Assembly (NCBI GenBank): GCA_023053575.1
Contig: JAKZAP010000021.1
Span: 20,150,212-20,214,211 of the forward strand
Direction of reading: 5' to 3'
DNA length: 64,000 nt
Source of the DNA: Branchinecta lynchi
Lineage: Eukaryota; Arthropoda; Branchiopoda; Anostraca; Branchinectidae
A model generated the notes under the pieces. That model had not been told where the DNA came from and ran no database searches. It saw only the letters and a program-made list of their open reading frames with translations. Below, piece by piece: positions 59,101-62,704 of the stretch. The translations under genes and the position numbers were made by a program. How positions within the stretch are numbered: position 1 is the stretch's first letter; each line of letters starts with the position of its first letter.

Positions 59101-61501
59101 TCATGGACGCTGCGCGACTAGCGTTTAACATCTCCAACTTCGGGAAGATTCTGGTTGAATCCGTAAGCTCCTTTCACTCTCTTATAGGCTTGCGCGGGAA
59201 TGTATGACGATAGTTGGGTCCGCCGATTAATCAGCTAGGATATAAATATTCGTTCAGCCCAAGCTGACTGCGAATCATGTTTGACACCTGATGAAAAATG
59301 TGTAGCCTGCTAAGTTGCATGACAGTTGTATGAAAAAGTTACATGTAATGATATGGAAAAGCAAAGAATACTATCATTAATGCGCCCCAAATTTGGCCAA
59401 TCTTAAGCAGTAGTATCCAGTAGCATCCTGTCTTGCTATAGTAGCATCCAGTCTTGCTAATAGTAGCATGCAGTATATTGCAGTAACGCGGTAGCCTTAA
59501 CATAGAAGCAAGTAGTAGCATCAGTTGGTACTGCATGCTACTTTTTCGGACAACTTCATGCTCTACAGTAGGCTTGGGTTGCTACTTCACTAAAATAGAA
59601 TTCCCTATCCCATTAGCAAAAAAGCACAACAAAAGAAGAATAAGTCCTATACCTAAACAAATATTCTGTTCGAAAAAGTTCTAATAGTTAACATACCTCC
59701 ATCTTGGTTCACACAACTTCATGCTACTGTTCAGATTTAAATTTTTCATCGGGCAGCGCAAAACGGACACGTTAAGCTGAATTTTATTAGAGCTACATTT
59801 CGACCCTTCTTAGCAAGGATTCTCTTCGGGCTCAAGCCGCTCAAACTTGTCAAAAAAAGAAGAAAAAGAGCGGCTTGGGCCTGGAGGAGCCTTGAGATTT
59901 GCCAAGAAGGGCCGAAATATTGCTCAGATAAAATTCAGCTGACGAACCAGTTTTGCACTGTCGAAAGGATATTCTTCAGCGGTATGTCGGCCGTTCTTGG
60001 CCAGGGTCTTCTTCAGGCTGTATTTTACAAGTACTGAACTGAAATACAAAATTCTCATCAGCCGGGATTTGAACCCAGGACCCTTTGCTTACAAGGCAGA
60101 CGATCGACACTGTCAGAAGTTTCATACCCGTTATCACTAGGATGGGCGGTTTCAACAGACGACACTTGGGATGTAATGTAATCTAATATGACCTTGAAAA
60201 GCCTCTGTTGACCTTTTTGTTCGTCGTCATGATACCGGAAAAGTCAGCAGATGCTTTTTCGACGGTTTTTCAACTCTTCCTTGCAACGCTTGTTATAAAT
60301 ATTCTTTGAGCCCAAGCTGACTTTGAAACATATATTCAGATAATTTATACAACGGATACGTCAGCTATGATTCTTCATGAGCGATATTTGGCCCTTCTTC
60401 GCAAGGCTCCTCGTCAGGCTGTCAATCTTCTGGGTCAACGTCGGGGAAGGAATTGTTGTCGCCGATGAAGAATCATAGCTGACGTATCCGTTGTATACGT
60501 TAGTTGAATAAATGCTTGTTATCGTTTCACATCACTATCGAATACCTGTCAAGTGTTGTCTGTTCAAACCGCGCATCCTTGTGTTATCTGTTGTGAAACT
60601 TCTGACAGTTTACCGTAGCGAAAGAAAGATCTTCTTTTATGTCTAGAATTGTTCCACCTGACTTCTTCTCAAAGAGTTGCCAATCCAAGTAAATCACATC
60701 CCCCAAATTCGAGCGCTGCCTTTTCGGTTAGGGGAGAAACCAAAATTGCGGTTAGTTGGAACACTCGTAGGCCATTGCTTAACATAAAACATATACTCGT
60801 ACGCTATAGGATGTTTTTGTTTCACTTTTCGTCTGACCCGCCGTCTTGAGAACGTCGACAGCAACTCGTTTGTGGCACCGTCAGTAGCAACTTATGTATT
60901 TAAGAGCGTGTTCCACCCTACTTACCATAGTTACTACGCATGACGTCACGAATCTTTTCGCCGTCAAGGCTGGCACGATTTTTCTATTTTCCAGCAGAAT
61001 ATCGTGCCACGGGCGAAATCGACCAATCACTTTACAGGGATGCGTAGTAACCACGCTCGCTCCCGAGCATGGTGAGTAAATCGTTACTATGAGTTACTAG
61101 AGAAGGTTGGAACGGTCAGGGTAGTAACTTTTTACGAGGTTGGAACGAAAATAGTTACTATTGTTAGAAGGGTGGAACACGCTTAAGTGTATTGTCTGTT
61201 AGATGCTTGATTGGAATTTTTCCTTTAGGCTACGATGTCAGACGGTCGGGTGATTGATCGTGCTAGAGCTTGGTGTGGAAGCATCGGCGCCGCCTACTTT
61301 CGCCTTTCCCCTACTCTCACAGCGGAGGTTAATCTGGATGAAACGAAAGACGAAGTTTTGGTTAACATGCTGTGGGAAACGATGGTCTACATTAATAGAA
61401 AAAAAGGTGATCTGAAAAGTTTCTGCAGAAGGCTTATAGTGAAGTCTCCAGAGATGGGGTGTTCAGTAGCGCAAAAGTCATCCTCTGATATGAGCCCGTA
61501 G
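22059..61501 (+). CDS. PLA2G6: Group VI calcium-independent phospholipase A2 (iPLA2-beta), seven coding exons
   Basis: The coding join is 22059-23199, 25333-25770, 30748-30901, 50207-50392, 53225-53396, 59067-59162 and 61229-61501. All introns are GT-AG with matching phases (1,1,2,2,0,0), giving 819 residues; human PLA2G6 has 806. The enzyme hydrolyses sn-2 acyl chains of phospholipids without calcium and acts in membrane remodelling and mitochondrial lipid repair. Ankyrin repeats occupy roughly residues 165-410 (TPLHLAC at 239, GGTPLHWAK at 294, GNTALHLAA at 357). The patatin domain has the nucleotide-like loop DGGGIRG (480-486), the nucleophile Ser515 in GTSTG, and the catalytic Asp647 in FIDGG. 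The C-terminal [13 protein letters not shown] block is conserved. The start at 22059 gives a family-like N-terminus. An acceptor 11 bp upstream (22047) implies a 5' UTR intron. Confidence 0.96.
23787..23905. repeat. Left part of an 'AGTAGCATCCAGTCTTGC' repeat, cut by a LINE
   Basis: It aligns with the repeats at 47820-48080 and 59290-59570 (GAAAAAGTT...GTATG, then TCTTAAG.A.TAGTATCCA). It stops where the LINE pseudogene begins. Possible right-hand remains (ACTACTGCGATACTACTAC) follow at 25240-25320. Confidence 0.5.
23905..25240 (+). pseudogene. Broken non-LTR retrotransposon (reverse transcriptase) in PLA2G6 intron 1
   Basis: Scattered frames carry the RT blocks in order: [11 protein letters not shown], then [38 protein letters not shown] ([11 protein letters not shown]), [28 protein letters not shown] (YADD changed to YAED) and [11 protein letters not shown]. 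Stops and frameshifts break it in several places. The 3' end carries a TTCATTCATTTGTTCATTCA tail, unlike the TTAC tail of the LINE at 32.9 kb, so it belongs to a related but different family. It lies in the same orientation as the host gene. Confidence 0.82.
25333..25770 (+). CDS. PLA2G6: PLA2G6 exon 2 (last ankyrin unit, linker, start of patatin domain)
   Basis: The acceptor is GTTCCAG/GTCGAC and the donor AAAAG/GTTAGT. It encodes residues 381-526 plus one base. It includes [14 protein letters not shown], a linker, the glycine-rich DGGGIRG loop and the GTSTGG nucleophile elbow with Ser515. This is the catalytic heart of the enzyme. Confidence 0.96.
25771..26164. other. PLA2G6 intron 2, first part
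   Basis: An AT-rich stretch with a short ATATATACGTATATATAT run near 26025. No feature was recognised. Confidence 0.4.
26166..26556 (-). mobile_element. 5'-truncated young LINE copy, same family as 32.9-37.0 kb
   Basis: It begins at the tail (AAGTAAGTAAGTAAG, 26172-26188). Read on the minus strand it matches the last ~370 bp of the full LINE almost base for base, including the C-terminal [11 protein letters not shown] codons and AATAAATAAA. At its 5' truncation the sequence turns back on itself: AGTATAGAAGGAGC, 9 bp, then GCTCCTTCTATACT. Confidence 0.88.
26557..27438. other. PLA2G6 intron 2, middle part
   Basis: At 26770-26880 lies a short foldback of the GACGGTGCAAAACGGATAAG repeat with inverted GTTTTGCACCGTC copies. 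Nothing else was recognised. Confidence 0.4.
27439..27606. repeat. Interspersed repeat, left half, interrupted by family 1 copy B
   Basis: It matches 31566-31737 in order: CTCGCACTATTTACTCTT, AAACTAGGCTGTGCTTTC, CCACGGTTTTGGC, GCCTTTTCCGAG and CAATTTACATAA. The right half resumes at 28733-28885. Confidence 0.8.
27607..28732 (+). mobile_element. Family 1 modular element, copy B
   Basis: The 5' module starts TTGGGTTCCCAAAACGTAAG. A long GTCC/GTCT/ATCC microsatellite (27658-27753) and a TAACTCTCGAAAGGGAATGA...GATGAAACTTGG module follow. About five 137-bp units come next, then the 3' module with GGCGAAGACTGGATCTGG, GATCGCATCG and ACCTTTGGTCTTGTT. The related site at 31566-31915 lacks the element. 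Confidence 0.85.
28885..29190 (-). mobile_element. tRNA-derived SINE candidate
   Basis: On the minus strand, 29190-29115 reads like a tRNA head, with an A-box-like TGGCCGAATGG and a B-box-like GGGTTCGAGTC. It is followed by a ~230-bp body with CAGCTTCCAATGGGTA...GGAATCTCGGGAAAAG. The body segment resembles that at 51130-51190, which also follows a tRNA-like head. It is probably a SINE rather than a working tRNA gene. Confidence 0.65.
29670..30445 (+). mobile_element. Family 1 modular element, copy C
   Basis: TTGGGATCCCAAAACGTAAG start, short GTCC/GTCT microsatellite, CTCGAAGGGAGTGAGATATT module, about three diverged 137-bp units, and a shortened 3' module ending GGATCCCATCGAAACCTTTG. It lies in PLA2G6 intron 2, only 300 bp before exon 3. 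Confidence 0.82.
30748..30901 (+). CDS. PLA2G6: PLA2G6 exon 3 (patatin domain)
   Basis: The acceptor is CTTTTCTAG/GTAAAA and the donor CGAA/GTAAGT. It encodes residues 527-577 plus two bases: [15 protein letters not shown], then [17 protein letters not shown], matching the YFR.K..VF.GSRPY block of iPLA2. Intron 3, which follows, is 19.3 kb, the largest in the gene. Confidence 0.94.
31292..31560 (-). other. Unidentified coding-like stretch in intron 3
   Basis: On the minus strand one frame reads [19 protein letters not shown] and, after a frame change near 31470, another reads [20 protein letters not shown] and on to a stop at about 31292. A plus-strand segment at 30955-30990 also reads [11 protein letters not shown]. 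The composition looks protein-like, but no family was recognised. It may be a decayed transposon gene. Confidence 0.25.
31566..31915. repeat. Interspersed repeat without insertion (paralogous empty site for copy B)
   Basis: It aligns with 27439-27606 joined directly to 28733-28885. The left block ends CAATTTACATAATCGTTTTT and the right block begins TGATGGAAAAACTTCTCGC, with no family 1 sequence between. A shorter third copy lies at 39490-39575. Confidence 0.82.
33060..34232 (+). CDS. LINE ORF1, gag-like protein with three zinc knuckles
   Basis: 390 codons if the first ATG is used; the ATG at 33099 (MAPSEGND) has a better context. ORF1 proteins of such elements bind RNA and form the ribonucleoprotein particle. 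Near the C-terminus (residues 322-379) lie [14 protein letters not shown] (CX2CX4HX4C) and two further CX2CX3H...C clusters. The preceding region around residues 180-300 may be an RRM-like fold, but that is only a guess. It ends TAATG: the A of TAA is the first base of the ORF2 ATG. Confidence 0.88.
   Translation: MTVENLYQACVCGMAPSEGNDEISASLMYQPALNFLQKSLDSGVDPTSVKKFAAEFFTAEAIVAAKKLLWTLAFPDELPPRRNTHVNHICDIIDAFRRCDDLDVAIPDFVIRFPSEVPVVPAVAISVLTSQLSSVANDVRFIAERVATLDRCAAVSAPVETMTAIQCLPPSDTHTVIVNNIPSDLLNIDSRTQHIDTIEGNEGITNVRANTQRNRLIVHTSSASYAEVVARSFTKGLPEGTTAKVLSPKYFGVVRSVPATITADALKSLIPEACEVLAISDSRSFKIGFKNQVALLSAIKIGVKIGYEVFRIHEFHRMPKRCFRCQSPNHGIAQCPHPSDSPKCARCAGCHSYNKDSPCSLPPKCANCDGCHVSFSLRCSVMRKAVGMGK
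34232..36913 (+). CDS. LINE ORF2, endonuclease and reverse transcriptase
   Basis: 893 codons. The N-terminal AP-like endonuclease shows [38 protein letters not shown] and EDDHLPLS. The reverse transcriptase shows [54 protein letters not shown] (YADD at 685-688) and LRWLGITF. No RNase H domain follows. These enzymes nick target DNA and copy the element RNA in place. There is no internal stop or frameshift. The start overlaps the ORF1 stop, suggesting termination-reinitiation. Confidence 0.95.
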   Translation: MNCQEKKLRCISLNVNGTKDKDLLFDDLLSNSDILCLQEHLLSTPSSESLRRSPEHFVFIQPAMKTRGRPSGGLAIFVRASECSAPPRLFQSGRYALAVQLDNIVLVNVYLPCDRRNIASHSSFAKACQKIRTLISDISRKGMKWALVGDVNADLLTSSTRTDLFFDSLPVTHSLIEKSLPFSYIHNRGANVSNLDHLIVSEPCLIDGIVEVDEEKIEDDHLPLSFCLVVSVFGISCPNPKKAWIQKRNWNRIDVVLYISTLTNLLSLLKVPFHLLQTGIAATTSSVDINCYYSELVHCLKVAADIAVPTEKIRVGTRKPIWKVSPEVKKAKNTAKFWLKIWIACGRPGNGTVFNLKAKTKREYKSSLKNARLNGLDAPTDKKAWQKVLRTDKGSAVPPSALTTADWTSHYSGLFSCCKKQIQQHYENLLLKYLPRKIFQPSVLPVTCSSIEIAFRKLRRTGSTDSDGLSADFFKTECPALTQHLQLLFQICLCQGLVPNSFLSGTVTSVIKRGKDTDLCKSYRPITVSCTISKILEYVLLPELIEKCRFGSMQLGFRSSASSAHAHHILTKMMKQATREKSAIHICSIDIAGAFDNITHSQALFSLITSGVNLSVVSLLKFWYGHSSVRFKWQGSLSEIIPVRTGVRQGGVLSPYIFKSAISSCLSSLHPAYFYKDHAFSYIAYADDLLLVSRTRSTLTKNVCKLSSELLKIGLEVNLSKCEYLHFNPSSNRLNANSSISLGSFVVRSTESLRWLGITFKSSLSKFCSSVVQEVSRSIRTAYGRIVPNRGRYNRKALGKLYSTFCAPSILFRSGVTHVLRKKEIKKMRSCYFKYAKHLLHLSKLCHNHTLTEKFKIQDASVTLLDVSSSLSKIIDNRTQPAHDLLHCFLADD
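37596..38344. other. PLA2G6 intron 3 stretch
   Basis: No gene, RNA or clear repeat was recognised here. Confidence 0.35.
38345..39475 (+). mobile_element. Family 2 modular element, copy 1
   Basis: The 5' module contains the hairpin GGCACTTGCAG...CTCAAGTGCC (38355-38382) and a GTCGGTCAGTCGGGCGGTC microsatellite. G-run units with GATGAAACTT and GGACCAGATCCGAC blocks follow. About four AT-rich units of 110-120 bp come next (TTAACCGCAAAGTAAAAAAA...CATGATCATTTTTGCC, 38910-39370). The fixed 3' end is TTGCAAGTGCCATATAAGCT then CCAGCTCTTGTTT. Copy 2 at 54220 has the same order. Confidence 0.75.
39490..39575. repeat. Third fragment of the 27439/31566 repeat
   Basis: AACAGAGAAACACATAACTG, CTGATCAATAAGCTTCTTTC and GTCGACAGCAAAACAAGGCA correspond to the junction region of the interspersed repeat. 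This copy also lacks family 1 sequence. It is abutted by the next MITE. Confidence 0.55.
39577..39909. mobile_element. 'ATACCACGG' MITE, copy 2
   Basis: The left end AGCTGCGTTTTTGCATATACC is mirrored by the right end ATGGTATCTGCAAAAATGCAACT-like sequence. Internal GATACCACGGTAACTGCAAA is also seen in the copies at 272 and 62705. A central part, roughly TGTGACTGAATATCAGTTTT, is shared with the 62705 copy. Confidence 0.75.
39910..40839. other. PLA2G6 intron 3 stretch with a LINE tail remnant
   Basis: At 40466-40520 GTAAGTAAGTAATTTGTTTA and GACCCGCCATTTT resemble the reversed 3' end of the LINE family. Nothing else was recognised. Confidence 0.4.
40840..41330. repeat. Compound palindrome of the 'CTTCTTGGCAAGGGTCCTCGTCAGGCTG' family
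   Basis: The CAGCTATGATTTTTCATCAG / CCCTTCTTGGCAAGGGTCC / GTCAATCCTCTAGATCAACT blocks appear first in one orientation (40890-40980), then twice in the reverse (41075-41155 and 41220-41320). They are separated by palindromic GTAATCGATTACAATTGTAA cores and repeated AAACCTGTAATC / GATTACAGGTTT pairs. Confidence 0.75.
41331..43544. other. PLA2G6 intron 3, low-repeat stretch
   Basis: No transposon, RNA or exon was recognised. The longest open frame is on the minus strand (42368-41955, 137 codons) with no known motif and no sign of splice signals in register. It is treated as chance. Confidence 0.4.
43545..44592 (-). mobile_element. Family 1 modular element, copy E (interior altered)
   Basis: The 3' module is at 43545-43640 (complement of GGATCCAGTCGAAACCTTTGGTCTTGTTC). 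The 5' module is at 44460-44592 (complement of TTTGGGATCCCGAAACGTAAG), with two or three units between 44150 and 44400. The middle (43680-43830) holds repeated TGATACC.TGGTAACTGAT motifs related to the ATACCACGG MITE. Confidence 0.65.
45005..46377 (-). mobile_element. Family 1 modular element, copy F (longest)
   Basis: From 46377 on the minus strand: TTTTTTGGGATCCCAGAACG, a short GTCC/GTCT microsatellite, the CTCGAAGGGAGTGAG module, about seven units and the complete 3' module ending TCGAAACCTTTGGTCTTGTT at 45005. Each unit keeps the GGAATCCGGC...CCGGAAA paired motif. Confidence 0.85.
46516..46829. mobile_element. 314-bp hAT MITE with perfect 8-bp target duplication
   Basis: The left end is CAGGGGCGTCACGACTGG and the right end TTTTGGCTAGTAACACCTCTG. 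AGTATTAC flanks both sides (46508-46515 and 46830-46837). The interior repeats CAGTCGGTAAAAAT and GTCGATTTTTCGTCAAAA. An 8-bp duplication with CAGRGGCG ends is diagnostic of hAT. Confidence 0.9.
47131..47240. repeat. 55-bp tandem duplication
   Basis: The block beginning CTTCTACTTCTGTTACATCT and ending GGGAGCTGT.CAAGCA occurs twice in a row with a 55-bp offset (47131 and 47186) and two mismatches. It was not found elsewhere. Confidence 0.8.
47820..48080. repeat. 'AGTAGCATCCAGTCTTGC' interspersed repeat, copy 2
   Basis: It shares AATCTTAAGCAGTGGTATC, AGCATCCTGTCTT, TAGTAGCATCCAGTCTTGCT, GGTAGCCTT.ACATAGAA and GTACTGCATGCTACTTTT with 59290-59570, in the same order. The open frame starting at 48079 begins in its end and runs into the next MITE. 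Confidence 0.7.
48281..48604. mobile_element. Full copy of the 'CAGTCTACCACAAACCCCTG' MITE
   Basis: The left end CAGTCTACCACAAACCCCTG continues as TTTTTGGATACCCTATGCC. The right end is the complement, ending TTTTTGGTTGACTG. Internal CCAAACGCTGGATA / TATCCAGCGTTAGGC pairs are repeated. Shorter copies lie near WBP11 (5393, 6476 and 7345). Confidence 0.78.
48605..50206. other. PLA2G6 intron 3, last part, with a weak foldback
   Basis: 48959-49010 and 49385-49440 are inverted copies (CTCACAAT...ACAGGAGTG.TGC.TGAAGC), suggesting a ~480-bp degraded foldback element. The rest up to the acceptor TTTTTTCTAG at 50206 shows nothing recognisable. Confidence 0.45.
50207..50392 (+). CDS. PLA2G6: PLA2G6 exon 4 (patatin domain, LHLFRNYE block)
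   Basis: The acceptor is TTTTTCTAG/GATTGC and the donor TTTCG/GTAAGA. The first base completes Lys578. It encodes residues 579-639 plus two bases: [16 protein letters not shown], then [18 protein letters not shown], both hallmark iPLA2 blocks. It was found by following the phase left open by exon 3 across a 19.3-kb intron. Confidence 0.96.
50393..51029. other. PLA2G6 intron 4, first part
   Basis: No repeat or gene was recognised. The frame at 50803-51036 is Phe-rich and without motifs. Confidence 0.35.
51030..51275 (+). mobile_element. tRNA-derived SINE candidate
   Basis: TAGCGTGGTTGGCACACTGG (A-box-like) and GCGGGTTCGAGTTTC (B-box-like) are spaced as in a tRNA. They are followed by a body with CAGCTTCAATTGGGTGCATA...AATCTGAGGAAGGTGACAGG, similar to the minus-strand candidate at 28885-29190. 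No clear target duplication was found. Confidence 0.6.
51340..52040 (+). mobile_element. Family 2 modular element, fragment (5' microsatellite and G-run units)
   Basis: The GTCTGTCGGTCGGTCGGTCG microsatellite lies at 51375-51405. Units with GATAATGAAACTTGGCAGG, GTATCAGGGACCCCAACG, TTTTGAACGGGTGATCGGA, GGACCGGATCCGGTGACTTT and G-runs of 7-13 follow. The AT-rich array and 3' end of the family were not found here. Confidence 0.65.
52041..52469. other. PLA2G6 intron 4 stretch
   Basis: At 52205-52305 the sequence AATAAAACTATTCTACTACT with a (TAC)n run could be a LINE 3' end. Otherwise nothing was recognised. Confidence 0.35.
52470..53100. mobile_element. Large foldback element in PLA2G6 intron 4
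   Basis: The left arm 52470-52700 (GGGCATGG..., TAGGGTTGTCTTCCTGTCCT, CCAATTTTCAAAATGTTAGA, CTAGTGGGTTTAGTCTATCC) is mirrored by the right arm 52870-53100. Between them, a second inverted pair (CCTTTTATTGTATTTCTTTT / AAATACAATAAAAGG) sits at 52785-52835. Non-coding; it ends about 125 bp before exon 5. Confidence 0.78.
53225..53396 (+). CDS. PLA2G6: PLA2G6 exon 5 (catalytic aspartate)
   Basis: The acceptor is TATCTTTAG/TGCAATG and the donor GAAGAG/GTAAGC. The first base completes Arg640. It encodes residues 641-697: [19 protein letters not shown] with the catalytic-dyad Asp647 in the DGG motif, and [10 protein letters not shown]. Phase 0 at its end. Confidence 0.96.
53397..54219. other. PLA2G6 intron 5, first part
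   Basis: A partial ATACCACGG MITE motif lies at 54125-54195 (GGTATCTGATACCACTG). No other feature was recognised. Confidence 0.35.
54220..56695 (+). mobile_element. Family 2 modular element, copy 2 (longest)
   Basis: The hairpin GGCACTTGCAG...CTCAAGTGCC (54226-54253) is followed by a GTCGGTCGGTCCGG microsatellite and a long G-run array. In the array GAATCTAGAAAATTGAGTAG-like marks recur at 54753, 55176 and 55600, a period of 423-424 bp made of four ~105-bp subunits. AT-rich units lie at 56010-56390. The 3' end is TTGCAAGTGCCATATGAGCG then ACAGCTCTTGTT at 56657-56692. Confidence 0.8.
56115..56302. mobile_element. 188-bp foldback MITE inside family 2 copy 2
   Basis: TGTTAAGATGTTGAACGTGG at the left is mirrored by CCCACGTTTAACATCTTAACA at the right. 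An inner pair GGCTCCTGGG / CCCAGGAGCC is also present. It interrupts an AT-rich family 2 unit (TTTTTGCCTCAAGGATTTTGC before, AATTAAGTTAAAGCTCCCTT after). Confidence 0.75.
56712..58092. mobile_element. hAT MITE carrying an inserted family 1 element
   Basis: The left end is CAGAGGCGTTACTTGCC and the right end AAGTGACGCCCCTG. The flanks ATGGTGAC (56704-56711) and GTGGTCAC (58093-58100) match at 6 of 8 bases. The interior at 57816-58040 is the AAAATCGACTGTTTTTACG repeat, as in 46516-46829 but reversed. Family 1 copy G occupies 56785-57814. Confidence 0.8.
56785..57814 (+). mobile_element. Family 1 modular element, copy G
   Basis: TTGGGATCCCAAAACGTAAG start, GTCCGTCTGTCCGTCTG microsatellite, CTCGAAGGGAATGAGATATT module, about five units and a shortened 3' module ending GGATCCCATCGAAACCTTTG. 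Both junctions lie inside the hAT MITE, which sets the order of insertion. Confidence 0.87.
58140..58560 (+). pseudogene. Possible LINE reverse transcriptase C-terminal remnant
   Basis: A broken frame reads [14 protein letters not shown], stop, CEELREL, then [13 protein letters not shown]. This resembles the C-G.E-E...H-...C-E...R pattern found after many LINE RT domains. The rest is too decayed to assign. Confidence 0.35.
58755..58832 (-). other. tRNA-like sequence (SINE head or tRNA pseudogene)
   Basis: On the minus strand, GATAGCCGAGTGGTTAAAGCG (A-box-like) and CCAAGTTCGAGTCTTTTTC (B-box-like) have near-normal spacing. The T-arm stem is imperfect and no clean acceptor stem closes it. A partial duplicate of the 3' half (GACTGTCGAGCGCCTA) lies at 58702-58740. 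Confidence 0.5.
59067..59162 (+). CDS. PLA2G6: PLA2G6 exon 6
   Basis: 32 codons, phase 0 at both ends. The acceptor is ATCTTGTAG/GTTGCA and the donor ATCC/GTAAGC. It encodes [20 protein letters not shown] and continues to [12 protein letters not shown] sequence, matching the V-DVFRP...GK(M/I)(V/L)V region of iPLA2. The exon is small but the phase and the block order are as expected. Confidence 0.9.
59290..59570. repeat. 'AGTAGCATCCAGTCTTGC' interspersed repeat, copy 3
   Basis: Same blocks and order as 47820-48080. It lies in PLA2G6 intron 6 near the donor. Confidence 0.7.
59745..60000. repeat. Foldback of the 'CCCTTCTTGGCAAGGG' family
   Basis: GCTGAATTTTATTAGAGC, CGACCCTTCTTAGCAAGGAT and CTCAAGCCGCTC are followed by the mirror GAGCGGCTTGGGCC, TTTGCCAAGAAGGGCCGAAA and AGATAAAATTCAGCTGAC. 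The loop is an AAAAAAAGAAGAAAAA run. Confidence 0.7.
60055..60112 (-). other. tRNA-Thr-like 3' half fused to a repeat
   Basis: On the minus strand CTGCCTTGTAAGCAAAGGG gives an anticodon-arm-like loop with TGT (Thr). CTGGGTTCAAATCCCGG is a good T-arm with a B box. The D-arm side is not tRNA-like. It is followed by CCTGAAGAAGACCCTGGCCA-type sequence of the 'CTTCTTGGCAAGGGTC' family, so that family may be a tRNA-derived SINE. Confidence 0.5.
60113..60605. repeat. Inverted pair ~65 bp around a 370-bp core
   Basis: CTGTCAGAAGTTTCATACCC...AGGATGGGCGGTTTCAACAGA (60113-60165) is mirrored by TCTGTTCAAACCGCGCATCC...GTGAAACTTCTGACAG (60548-60605). The core includes another CCCTTCTTCGCAAGG repeat at 60290-60510. 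Confidence 0.65.
60904..61183. mobile_element. 'GAGCGTGTTCCACCCTAC' MITE, copy 1
   Basis: The left end GAGCGTGTTCCACCCTAC is mirrored by the right end AGAAGGGTGGAACACGCT. TAA lies on both sides (60901-60903 and 61184-61186). The interior is shared with 62264-62560. It ends only 45 bp before PLA2G6 exon 7, so the branch-point region of intron 6 lies right beside it. Confidence 0.82.
61229..61501 (+). CDS. PLA2G6: PLA2G6 exon 7 (C-terminus and stop)
   Basis: The acceptor is TTTCCTTTAG/GCTACG. It encodes residues 730-819: [18 protein letters not shown], a [20 protein letters not shown] block and a basic tail ending SSDMSP before TAG at 61499. The tail after LIVKSP is about 16 residues longer than in vertebrate proteins. 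The 3' UTR starts at 61502; no AATAAA was seen in the next 700 bp. Confidence 0.95.
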   Translation, partial: ATMSDGRVIDRARAWCGSIGAAYFRLSPTLTAEVNLDETKDEVLVNMLWETMVYINRKKGDLKSFCRRLIVKSPEMGCSVAQKSSSDMSP

Positions 61502-62263
61502 CGTGGAGTGTTAAAGAAGCGAAACTATAATCAGTAGTAGTCCTAAAGCTAGTGACGTTTGCTGCTTCCTTGGAGTGCCCTTGGTTTCTTTCGTATCAGA
61601 GGATGCTCGCTGGCATACTTGTGTCGACACCAGGTGTCAAGAGAGGCGTGACAGGCAAGGTTAAGGCACAAGCAGGCTGGCTTAAAAAGACGGCCTACAC
61701 CAATAGACACGAACATGCCTCCCTCGCTTCTGCATCCGAAAGACGGAAATATCGCAGTCGAGTCGAATTCAGTAGTCAGTTGTAGACAGAGCAAAATAAC
61801 AGTAGAAATATACTTATGCTTGCCATGCTTTGCAAACTGGCCATACTCATAGCGCCGCCCACTACGCTTGTGGCATTTAAAGTGAGACAAACTATCAGAT
61901 TCAGAAATTTCTAGTAAAGCAAAGGTGCGGTCTGCACACACCAAGGAAACAATGGGGGCTGTTTCATTTTTTTTGCTATGTTCAGAATATGAAGTTATCG
62001 GAGCCAGCGCTGGTAAAGGACTGATTGAGTTTCAGTAGGGACGTTCTATATCGCTAGTGGTGCTGGTGTACATGCTATTCGAGTGTGTGTCAGTTTGTCA
62101 AGTCTTGGCGCTACTGCCTAGTGTTATTTTACTCTGGTTGTAAACTGCTATTGTGATATGCGGATTAAAGCCACCCTAACAAGGAGCCAGGTTAAAATCA
62201 TGACTACGCCAAGAGAGAAGAAAACGGTTCGCTGCTACAGCCGGTGTTCAGGAGGAAAACAGT
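61502..62263 (+). other. Probable PLA2G6 3' UTR and downstream sequence
   Basis: No canonical AATAAA was found; an ATTAAA occurs at about 62164. TCCTCTGATATGAGCC / TTTCGTATCAGAGGATG form a small inverted pair at 61481-61605. No further gene was recognised. Confidence 0.35.
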
Positions 62264-62560
62264 GAGCGTGTTCCATCCTACTTACCGTAGTTACTACGCA
62301 TGTCGTCACGAATTCTGGCTTTTTGCCGTCAAAGGCTGGAATACTTTTTCTATTTTCCAGCAGAATATCATGCCACGGGCGAATCCGACCAATCACGTTA
62401 CAGAGATCCGTAGCTACTACAATCTCGAGCGTGGTAAGCAAATAGTTGCTATTAGTTACTATTCCGAGAAGGTTGGAACGTTCAGCGTAGTAACTTTTGG
62501 TGAGGTTGGAACGGAAATAGTAACTAATAGTTACTATTTGTAGAAGGGTGGAACGCGCTC
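62264..62560. mobile_element. 'GAGCGTGTTCCACCCTAC' MITE, copy 2
   Basis: The ends GAGCGTGTTCCATCCTAC and AGAAGGGTGGAACGCGCTC are inverted copies. AGT flanks both sides (62261-62263 and 62561-62563). It aligns throughout with 60904-61183. A 3-bp target duplication of varying sequence is unlike the TTA elements near 2 kb. Confidence 0.85.
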
Positions 62561-62704
62561 AGTAGCGCTGGGTTGAAAATCAGTAGGAGACTGCGGTTCA
62601 GGGAACGTAGAGAAGCTTAAACAACATGGAGGTATGGAGGGCTTACGCTGAGAGACATGAATGTGCTTCTTTTGTCTTCTGTTGGCGTAAACTTCTGAAA
62701 CAAC

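Noticed and set aside
28885..60112. Functional tRNA genes at 29115-29190, 51030-51100, 58755-58832 and 60055-60112
   Set aside because: Each has A- or B-box-like sequence but lacks a closed acceptor stem or a good D-arm; they read as SINE heads or tRNA-like fragments.
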